Below are positions 46,296 to 55,601 of a stretch of DNA of 64,000 bases, one piece after another; position 1 is the stretch's first letter; every line of letters begins with the position of its first letter. The stretch comes from JANNWF01 sp038205755 (GTDB lineage Bacteria; Pseudomonadota; Gammaproteobacteria; Xanthomonadales; Xanthomonadaceae), in NCBI GenBank assembly GCA_038205755.1, contig JBBRBN010000005.1:17025-81024 (forward strand), written 5' to 3'. A program made the translations under genes and the position numbers. The notes below the pieces were generated by a model. It searched no databases. It was not told the DNA's origin and saw only the letters and a list, made by a program, of their open reading frames with translations.

Positions 46296-47555
46296 TTACA
46301 GTTTTCCGGCGCGGCGCAACCACTCCTGGGCCTGATCCTTGGTTTCCGGGAATTTGGCTGCTTCCCTGTAGGCGGTAACCATCGCGTCGTTGTTCTTCAG
46401 GTCGAATTCGGCCCGGGCGATGATCATCCATGCATCGCCGGTTCGCTTCACCCCGCGCGCCAGCGCGTCCTGCGCAGCCGTCTTGGACTCTGCGTAGCGT
46501 TCCTCGTTGGATAGCAGTCGGGCCAGGTTGAGAGCAGCTTCGCCGTCCTTCGCAAACGCCGCTGCCTTGCGGTAGTTGGCGATGGCTTCTTCATACCTGT
46601 CGGTGAAATAGTAGGCTTGCGCCAGCGCGGTGTAGACCTCGCTGGTTTCCTTCAGCACTCCGTTGGCGAGTCCTTCATTGATCACGCCGACCACTTCGGC
46701 CTCTTTGCCGTCCATGTTGAGGTACATGGAGTACAGCTGGCGGTAGTCGCGCTCTTCGGTGAAAAGACCTTTTGCACGCATGGTTTCAAGCACTTCGGAG
46801 GCTTTGTCGAAGCGGTCTGATTGCGCGTAGATCAGGGCGACGTTCATGATCGCGCGCTTGTCGTCCGGATTGCGTGCGGCAATTCCCTCAGCGACGCGTG
46901 CGGCTTCTTCCGGCTTCTCGTGATCGACATAGGTCGCCATCAGCAGCTGGCTCCACGAGTCTTCCGGCTTGTCGCTGCTGGCAATCGCCTGGGTAAGGGT
47001 CGCCGCGGCTTCGTCAAAGCGCTCCAGCCGGTACAGGGCATTGCCCTTCAGCGCGAGGTGCTCGGGCTTGCTGGTCCCGGTTCCCGTCATGAACTGGTCA
47101 AGTGCGGTGATGGCCTCGGCATAGCGCTCTTCACTCATGTGGATCTGCACTACCTGCAGCATCAGCTGGTAGTGGGTGTCGTTGTTGAGCGAGTCGGACT
47201 CGATTGCCTTCTGCAGATAGCCAAGCGCACGCTCGAGGTCGTCAAGCTCTGTCGCGGCGTAGGCGGCATTCTGATAGCCCAGACCCACATCGCCCGGCTT
47301 GGCCTTGGGGTCGGTGGCGATCTCGAGCGAAACGCCGATCAGCTCTTCGAACTTCTCGTCCTCGGAGAACTTCGAGGCGGCCTGCAGCTTCCTGTTGAAA
47401 CGCTTCTGGATCTCGGGGTTACGATCCTCGCGGCTCGCGGCCGGGAACATCGGTTCCTTCTTCTCCGCTGCCTTGCGCTGGGCCTGGGCCGGCGCAGCGA
47501 TCAGCGTCGCCAGCAGCAGCAGCAGGAACGCAAGCAGTCGGGGCGAGTTCTTCAT
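46296..47555 (-). CDS. Exported TPR-repeat protein linked to TonB
   Basis: A 419-residue periplasmic protein: signal peptide (LLAFLLLLLATLIAAPAQA), then TPR helices over most of its length (ALGYLQKAIESDSLNNDTHYQL, RFDEAAATLTQAIASSDKPED, RYEEAIANYRKAAAFAKDGEAALNLARLL). It lies 136 bp upstream of tonB on the same strand. TPR proteins beside tonB genes have been tied to TonB function in some bacteria, so an accessory role here is plausible but unproven. Confidence 0.82.
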   Translation of the reverse strand: MKNSPRLLAFLLLLLATLIAAPAQAQRKAAEKKEPMFPAASREDRNPEIQKRFNRKLQAASKFSEDEKFEELIGVSLEIATDPKAKPGDVGLGYQNAAYAATELDDLERALGYLQKAIESDSLNNDTHYQLMLQVVQIHMSEERYAEAITALDQFMTGTGTSKPEHLALKGNALYRLERFDEAAATLTQAIASSDKPEDSWSQLLMATYVDHEKPEEAARVAEGIAARNPDDKRAIMNVALIYAQSDRFDKASEVLETMRAKGLFTEERDYRQLYSMYLNMDGKEAEVVGVINEGLANGVLKETSEVYTALAQAYYFTDRYEEAIANYRKAAAFAKDGEAALNLARLLSNEERYAESKTAAQDALARGVKRTGDAWMIIARAEFDLKNNDAMVTAYREAAKFPETKDQAQEWLRRAGKL

Positions 47556-47755
47556 GCGGTTGATTCCGTGCGGGGCGCGCAGACGTTGAACAGGGGTCCG
47601 CTGCGGTTGAGCGCGGGCCGGGGGCGCGAGTCTAGGGCCTTTTAGAGCGAATACTCAAGCACCGGCCTGCGGTGAGATTCAGGACCGCCCAGCTCGCGAC
47701 GCGATGGACGATTGATTCGGGGCTCGCGGTCGGCGCTGCGGTTGCACAGCAATCG

Positions 47756-48718
47756 CTACAGCGTGGGGAATTCGGCCCGCGCAAAGGCCACCCGCTGCGC
47801 GGGATCCGCAGACAGTCCGATCTGGTCGCGCAACTGCTCCACTTTCCGCAGCCGATGCTGCAACCCGTTGCCATTCGCGATCTGGATTGCCAGTCCGGGC
47901 CGCGCATTGAGCTCGAGAATCATTGGCCCCTTGCTGTGGTCAAGCACGAAGTCGACGCCAACGTAGCCAAGGCCGGAAAGCTCGTAGCAGCGGGCAGCCA
48001 TGTCGAGCAGTTCGGTCCACTTGGGGATCTCGAGTCCGACGATGCTGCGTTCGGTGTCGGGATGCTCGCGAATGATCTCGTTGCCCCAGACGCCGCGCCG
48101 GGTGAGCCCGGTCGGAATGTCGATGCCTACGCCAATCGCGCCCTGGTGCAGATTGGCCTTGCCATCGGACAGCCGGGTCGGCAGGCGCACCATGGCCATG
48201 ACCGGATAGCCCAGGTACACGATGATCCGGATATCCGGCACACCCTTGTAGCTGACCTGGTCGAACACCGGGTCGAACTGCACGCAGTACTCGATCAGCA
48301 GGTGATCCGGATGGCCACCGAGCGAGAACAGCCCCGACAAGGCGTTGGAGAGATGGTGCTCGAATTCCTCTTTGGCCAGCAGGTGGCCGTTCGAGCGCCG
48401 GTACTTGTCGCCGCGCCGGCCGCTGATCACCAGGATGCCATCGCCGCCTGAGCCATGCGCCGGCTTCATGACGAACTGTTCGTAGGGTGCCAGCTTGGCG
48501 TGCAGATCGGCGATTTCGTGCTCTTCCCGGACCAGTGCGTAGAGTTCCGGCACCGGCAGACCGGCGGCGATCGCCAGCTGCTTGGTGATCAGCTTGTCGT
48601 CAACGCGCGGATAGAACTTGCGCGGGTTGTGCAACAGCACATAGTCGGCGTTGCGCTGACCGATTCCGATCAGGCCAACCTTGCGCAGGTTGCGGGCAAT
48701 GGCGAACGGATTGAGCAT
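47756..48718 (-). CDS. ATP-grasp alpha-L-glutamate ligase-like protein
   Basis: A 320-residue ATP-grasp enzyme of the RimK-related group: FVMKPAHGSGGDGILVISG forms the nucleotide loop, with DIRIIVYLGYPVMAMVRLPT and GVDFVLDHSKGPMILELNARPGLAIQIANG supplying Mg-binding residues. Members couple carboxylates to amines. Its start is 3 bp after the stop of the transglutaminase-like membrane gene, so they form a transcription unit. The substrates are unknown; the pair is predicted in the literature to make or attach peptide tags at the membrane (from memory). Confidence 0.85.
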   Translation of the reverse strand: MLNPFAIARNLRKVGLIGIGQRNADYVLLHNPRKFYPRVDDKLITKQLAIAAGLPVPELYALVREEHEIADLHAKLAPYEQFVMKPAHGSGGDGILVISGRRGDKYRRSNGHLLAKEEFEHHLSNALSGLFSLGGHPDHLLIEYCVQFDPVFDQVSYKGVPDIRIIVYLGYPVMAMVRLPTRLSDGKANLHQGAIGVGIDIPTGLTRRGVWGNEIIREHPDTERSIVGLEIPKWTELLDMAARCYELSGLGYVGVDFVLDHSKGPMILELNARPGLAIQIANGNGLQHRLRKVEQLRDQIGLSADPAQRVAFARAEFPTL

Positions 48719-48720
48719 GG

Positions 48721-50334
48721 TCAGCCGTTTGGCGGGTCGACCAGCGGCGTCGCGCTGCCAGCAGCCGGTGCCGCCGGGGCATTGGCGCGGGCCTTCTCGG
48801 CGGCGGCGGTTTCGTTGGCAAGTGAGCGGAACCGGAACAGCTCGGTAAGGCGGTATCCGGAGTAACGGCCGAGCACAAGAATGAGTGCGAGCAGTATCAG
48901 CAGCACTTCGGGAAACACGAACACGAGGTGCTCGAGGCGCTCCCAGCTCATCACCACGCTGGCCAGCGCGGCCACCACCAGCGTACCGATGCCCTCCTTG
49001 ATCGCGTGACCGGCGCCGCGCTCTTCCCATGCAACCGACATCCTCTCAATGGTCATCGCCATGATGACCATCGGGAACAGCGCCACGGACAGACCCACCT
49101 CGATGGTGAGCTGGTTGGAGATCACTGAAACCAGCGCCATCAGCATGACGACGATGGTGAGCACGGCGGCAAGTCGAGGTACCAGCAGCAGTCGCAGCCG
49201 CTCCAGGTAGAAGCGCACCAGCAGTCCTGCGCCCACCACCAGCGCAAACAGGGCGACTCCGGCCACCAGCCCGGTATCCCGGAACGCCAGCGCGATCAAC
49301 ACTGGCATAAACGTGCCGTAGGTCTTGATGCCGATCAGATTGCGCAGCAGCAGCATCATGAAGGCACCAATCGGCACCAGCAGCAGCACCCGGTAGACCT
49401 CCTGGCTCTGCAGCGGAAGGCTGAGCAGCGAGTAGCGGACCAGGTTGGCGTCCTGCACCTCCAGCCTGCGCTCGGCAATTGCCATGGCGTCGGCGAGGTT
49501 GCTGCTGACCGTGAAGGTCACCGTTGCGCGCGGGGTTTCGTCCACCTGCAGCACCGGCAAGCGGCTCGACGTCCACAGAAACAGATTATCCGGCCACCCT
49601 TCGGCAGCGCTGCGCAGGTCGATGGTCAGCCACTCGGTGCCGTTGTGCACCTGCAGCCACGGCAACATCTCCACCTGCGCCTGCGCCTGCGTGTCAGCCA
49701 GTTCGAAACCGTGAATGACACGGGCCGGAATGTTGCGGGTGGCCAGCAGCTGGGCAATGAACTGGGCTCGCTGTTCGGGAGTCTTGAGTGATTCGACCAG
49801 CAGCGCGACGTCCTCGCCCAACGGCTGGGCATTGAACTGGCGGGCCAGCTCGCGGGCGAATGTGCCGATATCCGCCGAGCCTTCCCGGACCCGCTCGAGC
49901 AGACTGGCCGCGGCGCTGGCGTAGGGTTCCTCGAGCACCGGTGGTTCACCCACCCGGGCTGCACCATCGAAAACCGGTGGCTTATTGGCGCGCACCACGG
50001 TGGTCCGGTAGTACAACGATTGCGGACCCGTGGCACGGCGTATCGACCATTGGACGTTGCGGTTGCCGCGCCGGGTTTCCTCCAGGCGCGAATAGCTTCT
50101 GGCGACGAAACGTTCATCCAGCAGCGTAAAACCGGGCGATTCCGCCGGCAGCTGCAGGGTAACCGTGTTCGGTCCCCGGCGCGGCTGGTATTCCACCCGC
50201 GCCTGCAGGGTCCAGACGCTGACCTCGGTCACCGGCTCAAGCGGGAACTGCAGAACCTTCCACTTGTAGAAGATCGCGCTGGCGCCGCTGACAGCGAGCA
50301 GCAGGGCCAGCAGATAAAGATGGGTTTTCTTCAT
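48721..50334 (-). CDS. Inactive transglutaminase fused to seven membrane helices
   Basis: A 537-residue protein. An N-terminal helix anchors a periplasmic region (residues 30-280) with a transglutaminase-like fold (LATRNIPARVIHGFELAD, MLPWLQVHNGTEWLTIDLRSAAEG) that shows no catalytic Cys where expected. About seven membrane helices follow (residues 310-500: VLLLVPIGAFMMLLLRNLIGIKTYGTFMPVLIALAF). This is the UUP1/7TM-transglutaminase family usually encoded with an ATP-grasp ligase, as here, and often an aspartic protease, which is absent from the window. Confidence 0.85.
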   Translation of the reverse strand: MKKTHLYLLALLLAVSGASAIFYKWKVLQFPLEPVTEVSVWTLQARVEYQPRRGPNTVTLQLPAESPGFTLLDERFVARSYSRLEETRRGNRNVQWSIRRATGPQSLYYRTTVVRANKPPVFDGAARVGEPPVLEEPYASAAASLLERVREGSADIGTFARELARQFNAQPLGEDVALLVESLKTPEQRAQFIAQLLATRNIPARVIHGFELADTQAQAQVEMLPWLQVHNGTEWLTIDLRSAAEGWPDNLFLWTSSRLPVLQVDETPRATVTFTVSSNLADAMAIAERRLEVQDANLVRYSLLSLPLQSQEVYRVLLLVPIGAFMMLLLRNLIGIKTYGTFMPVLIALAFRDTGLVAGVALFALVVGAGLLVRFYLERLRLLLVPRLAAVLTIVVMLMALVSVISNQLTIEVGLSVALFPMVIMAMTIERMSVAWEERGAGHAIKEGIGTLVVAALASVVMSWERLEHLVFVFPEVLLILLALILVLGRYSGYRLTELFRFRSLANETAAAEKARANAPAAPAAGSATPLVDPPNG

Positions 50335-50652
50335 GGACGGCGGGTGGTTCCGCGGCTCCCCTTCCGCGCGCGGCTGTGAGCCGCAGAGTGTCGAAGTATA
50401 GCGACTTGCCTGCGCGGCGAATCCGCTGCGGTTGCTGGGTCAATGCGCGGCTATCGTCCGCCGTTGGTGGCCAACCCTGGGCACGTCGTCTGCTGCGCGA
50501 CGGCCCCTGTGCAGGCATTCGACCCGGCAGGCGGCGGCGTCTGCCGATCACGGTTGGTCATGCGACGTGATCGCGCGTTCGACCGCACGGCGGTAGCCCA
50601 CCGCAACGGCGGGCCCGAGTCCGAGGTCCCGCCGGCCTGCTGGACTGCAGCC
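50335..50652. other. 318-bp spacer downstream of gyrB
   Basis: No convincing gene. A hairpin CGGCGGG-N14-CCCGCCG at 50607-50634 is 19 bp from the gyrB stop but lacks a T tract. The rest shows nothing recognisable. It should carry the promoter of the transglutaminase/ATP-grasp operon. Confidence 0.4.
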
Positions 50653-53088
50653 TCAGACGTCGAGGTTGGCAACCTTGAGCGCGTTGCTCTCGATGAACTC
50701 ACGGCGTGGCTCGACGACATCCCCCATCAGCGTGGAAAAGATCTCGTCCGCTGCCACGGCGTCCTCGACACGCACCTTGAGCAAACGGCGGGTTTCGGGG
50801 TTGACCGTGGTTTCCCACAGCTGCTCGGGGTTCATTTCGCCCAGTCCCTTGAAGCGCTGGATGGTCCGGCCGCGTTTGGCCTCCTCCAGCAGCCAGCTGT
50901 GCACCTGCTCAAAGCGACTCACCGTCTGGCTGCGACCGCCGCGCTCGATGCGTGCCTCGGTCTGGATCAGGTCGGCAATCCGGCTGGCGGCTTCGCCGAT
51001 CGGTCGCCACTCGCTGGCGCCGAACAGGGTCGCTGGCAGGGTCTGGGTTGAGGTCAGCCCGTGATGCTGTCGCTCAACCACCAAGCCGCCCGGCTGCTGC
51101 TCATCGGCCGCCTGGGCATGCACGCGGTAGCGCGGTGCGCCCAGACCCGCCGCTCGCAGTTTCAGCTCAAGACGCTCCAGCCACGGCGCGAGGGCCTCAA
51201 TGTCGCGGAAGTGGGCGGGGGTAAGCGGCGGCAGGTCGATCAGCGCTTCCAGCACGCGGGCGTCGAAGCGGTGGCCGAGCCGGCGTACGGCATCACCGGC
51301 GGCGCTGAAGTCGGTCATCAGGGATTCCAGCGCAGGCCCGCTTACCGGTGGCGTTTCGGGCGCGTAGTGAAGCGCTGCGCCGTCCACCGCGTGGTTAATC
51401 AGATACGCGTTAAGTGATTGATCATCCTTGATATATTGCTCATTTTTACCCTGCTTTATCTTGTACAGCGGCGGCAAACCGATGTAGATGTGGCCGCGCT
51501 CGATGAGCTCCGGCATCTGCCGGTAGAAGAAGGTCAACAGCAGGGTCCGGATGTGCGAGCCGTCGACGTCAGCGTCAGTCATGATGATGATGCGGTGGTA
51601 ACGCAGCTTGTCCGGGTTGTACTCGTCCTTGCCGATTCCGCAGCCCAGCGCAGTGATCAGGGTGCCGACCTCCGCGGATGCCAACATGCGGTCAAAGCGG
51701 GCCCGCTCGACGTTCAGGATCTTGCCCTTCAGCGGCAGGATCGCCTGCGTCTTGCGGTTGCGACCCTGTTTGGCCGATCCACCGGCGGAGTCACCCTCGA
51801 CGATGAAAAGCTCCGACAGCGCCGGATCTTTCTCCTGACAGTCGGCGAGCTTGCCGGGTAGACCGGCAATGTCCAACGCGCCCTTGCGCCGGGTCATGTC
51901 GCGCGCCTTGCGCGCCGCCTCTCGCGCTCGAGCAGCGTCCACCACCTTCCCGGTGATGGCGCGCGCCTCGTTCGGGTGTTCCTGCAGGAACTCCTCCAGC
52001 TTGCGACTGACGATTCCTTCAACCGCTGGCTTGACCTCGGAGCTGACCAGCTTTTCCTTGGTCTGCGAGGAGAAGCTCGGATCCGGCACCTTGACCGATA
52101 GCACCGCGATCATGCCCTCGCGCATGTCGTCGCCAGTCATGCTGACCTTGGCCTGCTTGAGCAGGCCGGACTTCTCGATGTAGGCGCCCAACGTACGGGT
52201 AAGTGCAGCGCGAAAACCCGCCAGATGGGTGCCGCCATCCTTTTGCGGGATATTGTTGGTGAAGCAGAACATCGTCTCCTGGTAGGAGTCGGTCCACTGC
52301 AGCGCGACGTCGACGGTGATGCCGCTGGCCTCGTGGCCCCGCAGCGACACGACCGACGCATGCAGAGGATTCTTGAGAGCGGCCAGGTGCTCGACAAACG
52401 ACCGGATACCGCCCTCGTAGGCAAACAGGTCGGTCCTGCCTTCGCCACGCTCGTCAGTCAACTCGATCCTGACGCCGGAATTAAGAAAGCTCAGCTCGCG
52501 CAGCCGCTTAGCCAGGATGTCGTAGTGGAACTCGGTGTCGGTGAAGATCGACGCCGCGGGGCGAAACAGCACGCGGCTGCCGCGCTTCGACGAGGGGCCG
52601 ACGACGCGCAGCGGGTACAGCGGTTCGCCCAAGGCGTACTCCTGCTCGTGATGCTGGCCGTCGCGCCAGATGTCCAGTCGGAGATGCTCCGACAGCGCAT
52701 TGACCACCGACACGCCCACGCCATGCAGACCGCCGGAAACCTTGTAGCTGCTGTCGTCGAACTTTCCGCCGGCGTGCAGCACGGTCATGATGACCTCCGC
52801 TGCCGAAACGCCCTCTTCCTTGTGGATGTCGACCGGAATACCGCGGCCGTTGTCGAAGACGCTGACGGCCCCGTCCGGGTGGATGATGACGTTGATCTGG
52901 TCGCAATGCCCGGCGAGCGCCTCATCCACGGCGTTGTCGACCACCTCGAACACCATGTGATGCAGGCCGGTACCGTCATGGACATCGCCGATGTACATGC
53001 CGGGGCGTTTGCGTACGGCGTCGAGGCCGCGCAGCACCGTGATCCGGCTGGAGTCGTACAGGGGGGCTTCGTCGTGGGTATCGGTCAT
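50653..53088 (-). CDS. gyrB: DNA gyrase subunit B
   Basis: An 811-residue type II topoisomerase subunit. GHKL ATPase motifs are EVVDNAVDEALAGHCDQ, DNGRGIPVDIHKEEG and GGLHGVGVSVVNALS. The TOPRIM motifs are FIVEGDSAGGSAKQGRNR and MTDADVDGSHIRTLLLTFFYR. The C-terminus has RFKGLGEMNPEQLWETT. Length and the C-terminal insertion fit the E. coli-type protein. The start at 53088 (MTDTHDEAPLYD) is chosen by homology; no strong Shine-Dalgarno is visible. Confidence 0.98.
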   Translation of the reverse strand: MTDTHDEAPLYDSSRITVLRGLDAVRKRPGMYIGDVHDGTGLHHMVFEVVDNAVDEALAGHCDQINVIIHPDGAVSVFDNGRGIPVDIHKEEGVSAAEVIMTVLHAGGKFDDSSYKVSGGLHGVGVSVVNALSEHLRLDIWRDGQHHEQEYALGEPLYPLRVVGPSSKRGSRVLFRPAASIFTDTEFHYDILAKRLRELSFLNSGVRIELTDERGEGRTDLFAYEGGIRSFVEHLAALKNPLHASVVSLRGHEASGITVDVALQWTDSYQETMFCFTNNIPQKDGGTHLAGFRAALTRTLGAYIEKSGLLKQAKVSMTGDDMREGMIAVLSVKVPDPSFSSQTKEKLVSSEVKPAVEGIVSRKLEEFLQEHPNEARAITGKVVDAARAREAARKARDMTRRKGALDIAGLPGKLADCQEKDPALSELFIVEGDSAGGSAKQGRNRKTQAILPLKGKILNVERARFDRMLASAEVGTLITALGCGIGKDEYNPDKLRYHRIIIMTDADVDGSHIRTLLLTFFYRQMPELIERGHIYIGLPPLYKIKQGKNEQYIKDDQSLNAYLINHAVDGAALHYAPETPPVSGPALESLMTDFSAAGDAVRRLGHRFDARVLEALIDLPPLTPAHFRDIEALAPWLERLELKLRAAGLGAPRYRVHAQAADEQQPGGLVVERQHHGLTSTQTLPATLFGASEWRPIGEAASRIADLIQTEARIERGGRSQTVSRFEQVHSWLLEEAKRGRTIQRFKGLGEMNPEQLWETTVNPETRRLLKVRVEDAVAADEIFSTLMGDVVEPRREFIESNALKVANLDV

Positions 53089-53148
53089 GGGAACAGGGGC
53101 ACCTGTGGCGGATGCAGAGCAGCCGCGGAGCTGTGGGAGGATGCGCCG

Positions 53149-53154
53149 ATTATA
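53149..53154 (-). promoter_or_regulatory. gyrB: -10 box of the gyrB promoter
   Basis: A perfect TATAAT on the minus strand lies 60 bp upstream of the gyrB start and overlaps the recF stop codon. No good TTGACA is seen at the expected spacing; a parS-like palindrome occupies the area just upstream (53175-53190). Confidence 0.55.
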
Positions 53155-54238
53155 CCGCTCGTCGAACGTCGCCCTGTTCCACGTGGAACGTGGTAACCGT
53201 CGCTCCGCATTTTTGCAGCCCGGAAGGGGCCTCGACGCCAGTGATCCAGACCTGGGCGCCGGTCGCGGCGACAGCATCGACCGCCCGGCGCTGGTGCTCA
53301 CGATCAAGTTCGGAGGCCAGGTCGTCCAAACCGACAATCGGCCAGTGCCCGAGGTGGGCTGCAAAGTGAGCCGCCTGGGCCAGCACGCAGATCAGCGCGG
53401 TGAGCTTCTCCTGCCCGCGCGAGAACGCTTCCCGATTCGGCAGGGCCGGATAGCAGACATCCCAGTTGGCCCGGTGTGGACCGACGCTGGTGTATCCGGT
53501 GGCCATGTCGCGCTCGCGGCCTGCGATCAGAGCCAAATCCAGACGTTCACGATCAAGCCGCCAACCAGGGCTGTAGCGCAGCTCGGGCGGCCCCGCTTCG
53601 GGCATCAAAGCGGCGCCAGCCGCTTGCAGAGGGGCAATCAGTTCGTTTGCGTAGCGAGAGCGGAGTTCGTTCAGCTGCGTTCCGGCATCGCTCAGTTCAG
53701 CATCCCAGGCGTCCAGGGCCGATGGCGCTGGGGCCATCTTCAGCAGCGCGTTACGCTGCTTCAGACTGCGGTGGTAACGACGCCACAGCGAAGCAAACGT
53801 CGGTTCCACGTGGAACAATCCCCAGTCCAGATACCGCCGCCGCACATCGGATGGCCCAGCAATCAAGGCGTGTGATCCGGGTTCGAAGCAGACCACAGGA
53901 CAACAGCGCAGCAGATCACCCAGGGTCGCGACGGGGTCGCCGTCGATGCGAGCCTCCCAGCGCCGGGCGCTGCAGGTCAGACCCAGTCGGCGCAGCGACG
54001 TTTCAGCGGTCGGTTTGACTTCGGCAAAAACCGCCAGGTCCGATTCCCCCCGGCGGATCAGAACATCCCGCGTAGGCGAACGGAATGATCGGCCGTAGCC
54101 GAGCAGATAAAGCGCCTCCAGAATGCTCGTCTTGCCCGACCCGTTCGGGCCGACCAGCATCGTGATGCCCGGATCGGGTTCGATGTCCACATGCGCGACT
54201 ATCCGCAGTCGCTCGACGCGCAGCCGCTGCAGTCGCAT
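53150..54238 (-). CDS. recF: DNA replication and repair protein RecF
   Basis: A 362-residue SMC-like ATPase that loads RecA at gaps. Walker A is GPNGSGKTSILEALYLLGYGRSFR; the later motifs are VGPHRANWDV, LPNREAFSRGQEKLTALI (signature) and VGLDDLASELDREHQ (Walker B/D). It lies between dnaN (16 bp away) and gyrB. Two parS-like sites are embedded in its coding sequence, both encoding Phe-His-Val-Glu. Confidence 0.96.
   Translation of the reverse strand: MRLQRLRVERLRIVAHVDIEPDPGITMLVGPNGSGKTSILEALYLLGYGRSFRSPTRDVLIRRGESDLAVFAEVKPTAETSLRRLGLTCSARRWEARIDGDPVATLGDLLRCCPVVCFEPGSHALIAGPSDVRRRYLDWGLFHVEPTFASLWRRYHRSLKQRNALLKMAPAPSALDAWDAELSDAGTQLNELRSRYANELIAPLQAAGAALMPEAGPPELRYSPGWRLDRERLDLALIAGRERDMATGYTSVGPHRANWDVCYPALPNREAFSRGQEKLTALICVLAQAAHFAAHLGHWPIVGLDDLASELDREHQRRAVDAVAATGAQVWITGVEAPSGLQKCGATVTTFHVEQGDVRRAV
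53175..53190. other. parS-like centromere site 1
   Basis: TGTTCCACGTGGAACG differs from the Pseudomonas aeruginosa parS TGTTCCACGTGGAACC only at the last base. It lies inside the 3' end of recF, in the -35 region of the gyrB promoter. ParB/Spo0J binding is expected but not shown. Confidence 0.75.
53802..53817. other. parS-like centromere site 2
   Basis: On the minus strand TGTTCCACGTGGAACC, identical to the Pseudomonas aeruginosa parS consensus as I recall it. Mid-recF, 627 bp from site 1 and about 1.75 kb from the oriC candidate. Confidence 0.82.
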
Positions 54239-54254
54239 GCGGCCGGCGGTTGCG

Positions 54255-55355
54255 CTACAGCCGCAGCGGCATCACAACGTGTCGACAGCGCTCATCGGTC
54301 GATTCACGTACCAGCGCCGACGAGTTCGAATCTCGCAACTGGATCACGATCACCTCGCCGCGCAGCGCCGACAACGCTTCCAGCAGGTACGTCACATTGA
54401 AGCCAATCGCCAGCCCTTGGACCGTTGTCTGGGCCTCAACCTCCTCCACCGCTTCCTCGTTCTCCGGGTTGTGCGCAACGATTCTCAGCTGCCCCGGCTC
54501 AACTTCAAGCTTTACGCCGCGAAACTTCTCGTTGGAAAGAATCGCCGCTCGCTGCAGCGCTGCGCGCAGCACTTCGCGATCAACGCTGACCAGCTTGTCT
54601 GCGCCGATAGGCACGACTGCCTCGTAATCAGGAAACCGGCCGTCGATCAGCTTTGAGGTGAAGGTCACATCACTGCGCCGGACGCGAACGTGGCTGCGCC
54701 CGACCTCCAGCTCGACCTCGTTGTCGCCACCTTCGAGCAGCCGCTGCAGTTCCAGCACACCCTTGCGCGGAAGAATGATCTGCTTGCGGGTCTGCGCCGC
54801 GCCCGGAAGTGGCGCCTCGCACAGCGCCAATCGATGCCCGTCGGTCGCGACGCAACGCAGCGTCGTTTCGGAAAGATCAAACAGCAGGCCGTTCAAATAG
54901 AAGCGCACATCCTGCTGCGCCATGGCGAACGCGGTGCGTTCGATGAGCTCCTTCAGCACGCCCTCACCGACGCGCACGCGCTCGACCAGCTCAACGTCTT
55001 CAATCGCGGGAAACTCGTTGGCCGGCAATGTCGCCAGAGTGAATCGGCTGCGACCAGCGCTGATCGACGCCTTCTCTCCGGTCTTCGAAAACTGCACGCG
55101 GCTGCCGTCGGGCAAGGCACGCACGATGTCAAACAGCTTGCGCGCCGGAACGGTGACCTCGCCGTCGATGGCATCCTCGACGGTGGCGCTCGCCACCATC
55201 TCGACTTCCAGATCACTGCCGGTAAGAGAAAGCTTGCCGCCCGCAACAACGACCAACAAGTTGCCGAGCACGGGAAGCGTGTGACGCCGCTCAACCACGT
55301 TTATGACTTGCTGCAGCGGTCGCAGCAGCGCTTCTCGTTGCAGGCTGAATCGCAT
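54255..55355 (-). CDS. dnaN: DNA polymerase III beta subunit (sliding clamp)
   Basis: A 366-residue clamp starting MRFSLQREALLRPLQQVINVVERRHTLPVLGNLLV, with FYLNGLLFDLSETTLRCVATDGHRLALCE in the middle and the C-terminal VMPLRL of the family. GGGGA lies upstream of the ATG. It is downstream of dnaA across the oriC candidate. Confidence 0.98.
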   Translation of the reverse strand: MRFSLQREALLRPLQQVINVVERRHTLPVLGNLLVVVAGGKLSLTGSDLEVEMVASATVEDAIDGEVTVPARKLFDIVRALPDGSRVQFSKTGEKASISAGRSRFTLATLPANEFPAIEDVELVERVRVGEGVLKELIERTAFAMAQQDVRFYLNGLLFDLSETTLRCVATDGHRLALCEAPLPGAAQTRKQIILPRKGVLELQRLLEGGDNEVELEVGRSHVRVRRSDVTFTSKLIDGRFPDYEAVVPIGADKLVSVDREVLRAALQRAAILSNEKFRGVKLEVEPGQLRIVAHNPENEEAVEEVEAQTTVQGLAIGFNVTYLLEALSALRGEVIVIQLRDSNSSALVRESTDERCRHVVMPLRL

Positions 55356-55601
55356 TGTGGATCCCCGTGGGAGCGCCTGAAAGCCGCTTCAAGCAGTGTA
55401 TAAAACTTAAAAGATGGTGGTGGTGGTGTACTGGAATATCCGGTAAAACTACTTCAAGGTATTGATCCTATTAGCTTTTTTCAATCCGAAAGGCTGTTGG
55501 GCAAACCCCGCTCGCCGGTGTATGACCTGTGGGTAACTTGACCCTCTCGCCACCGTCCACACGTTATCCACAGCTTCCTCGCCGCTACCGCTTGGGTCTA
55601 C
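55356..55601. other. oriC: Candidate chromosomal origin (oriC) in the dnaA-dnaN spacer
   Basis: A 246-bp spacer with a perfect DnaA box TTATCCACA at 55564-55572 and a one-mismatch box TTACCCACA on the minus strand at 55528-55536. It also holds an AT-rich stretch (55385-55492, with TATAAAACTTAAAAG and TATTAGCTTTTTTCAAT) suitable for unwinding. Few boxes are visible. I recall oriC mapping between dnaA and dnaN in Xanthomonas campestris. It also holds the dnaN promoter. Confidence 0.6.
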
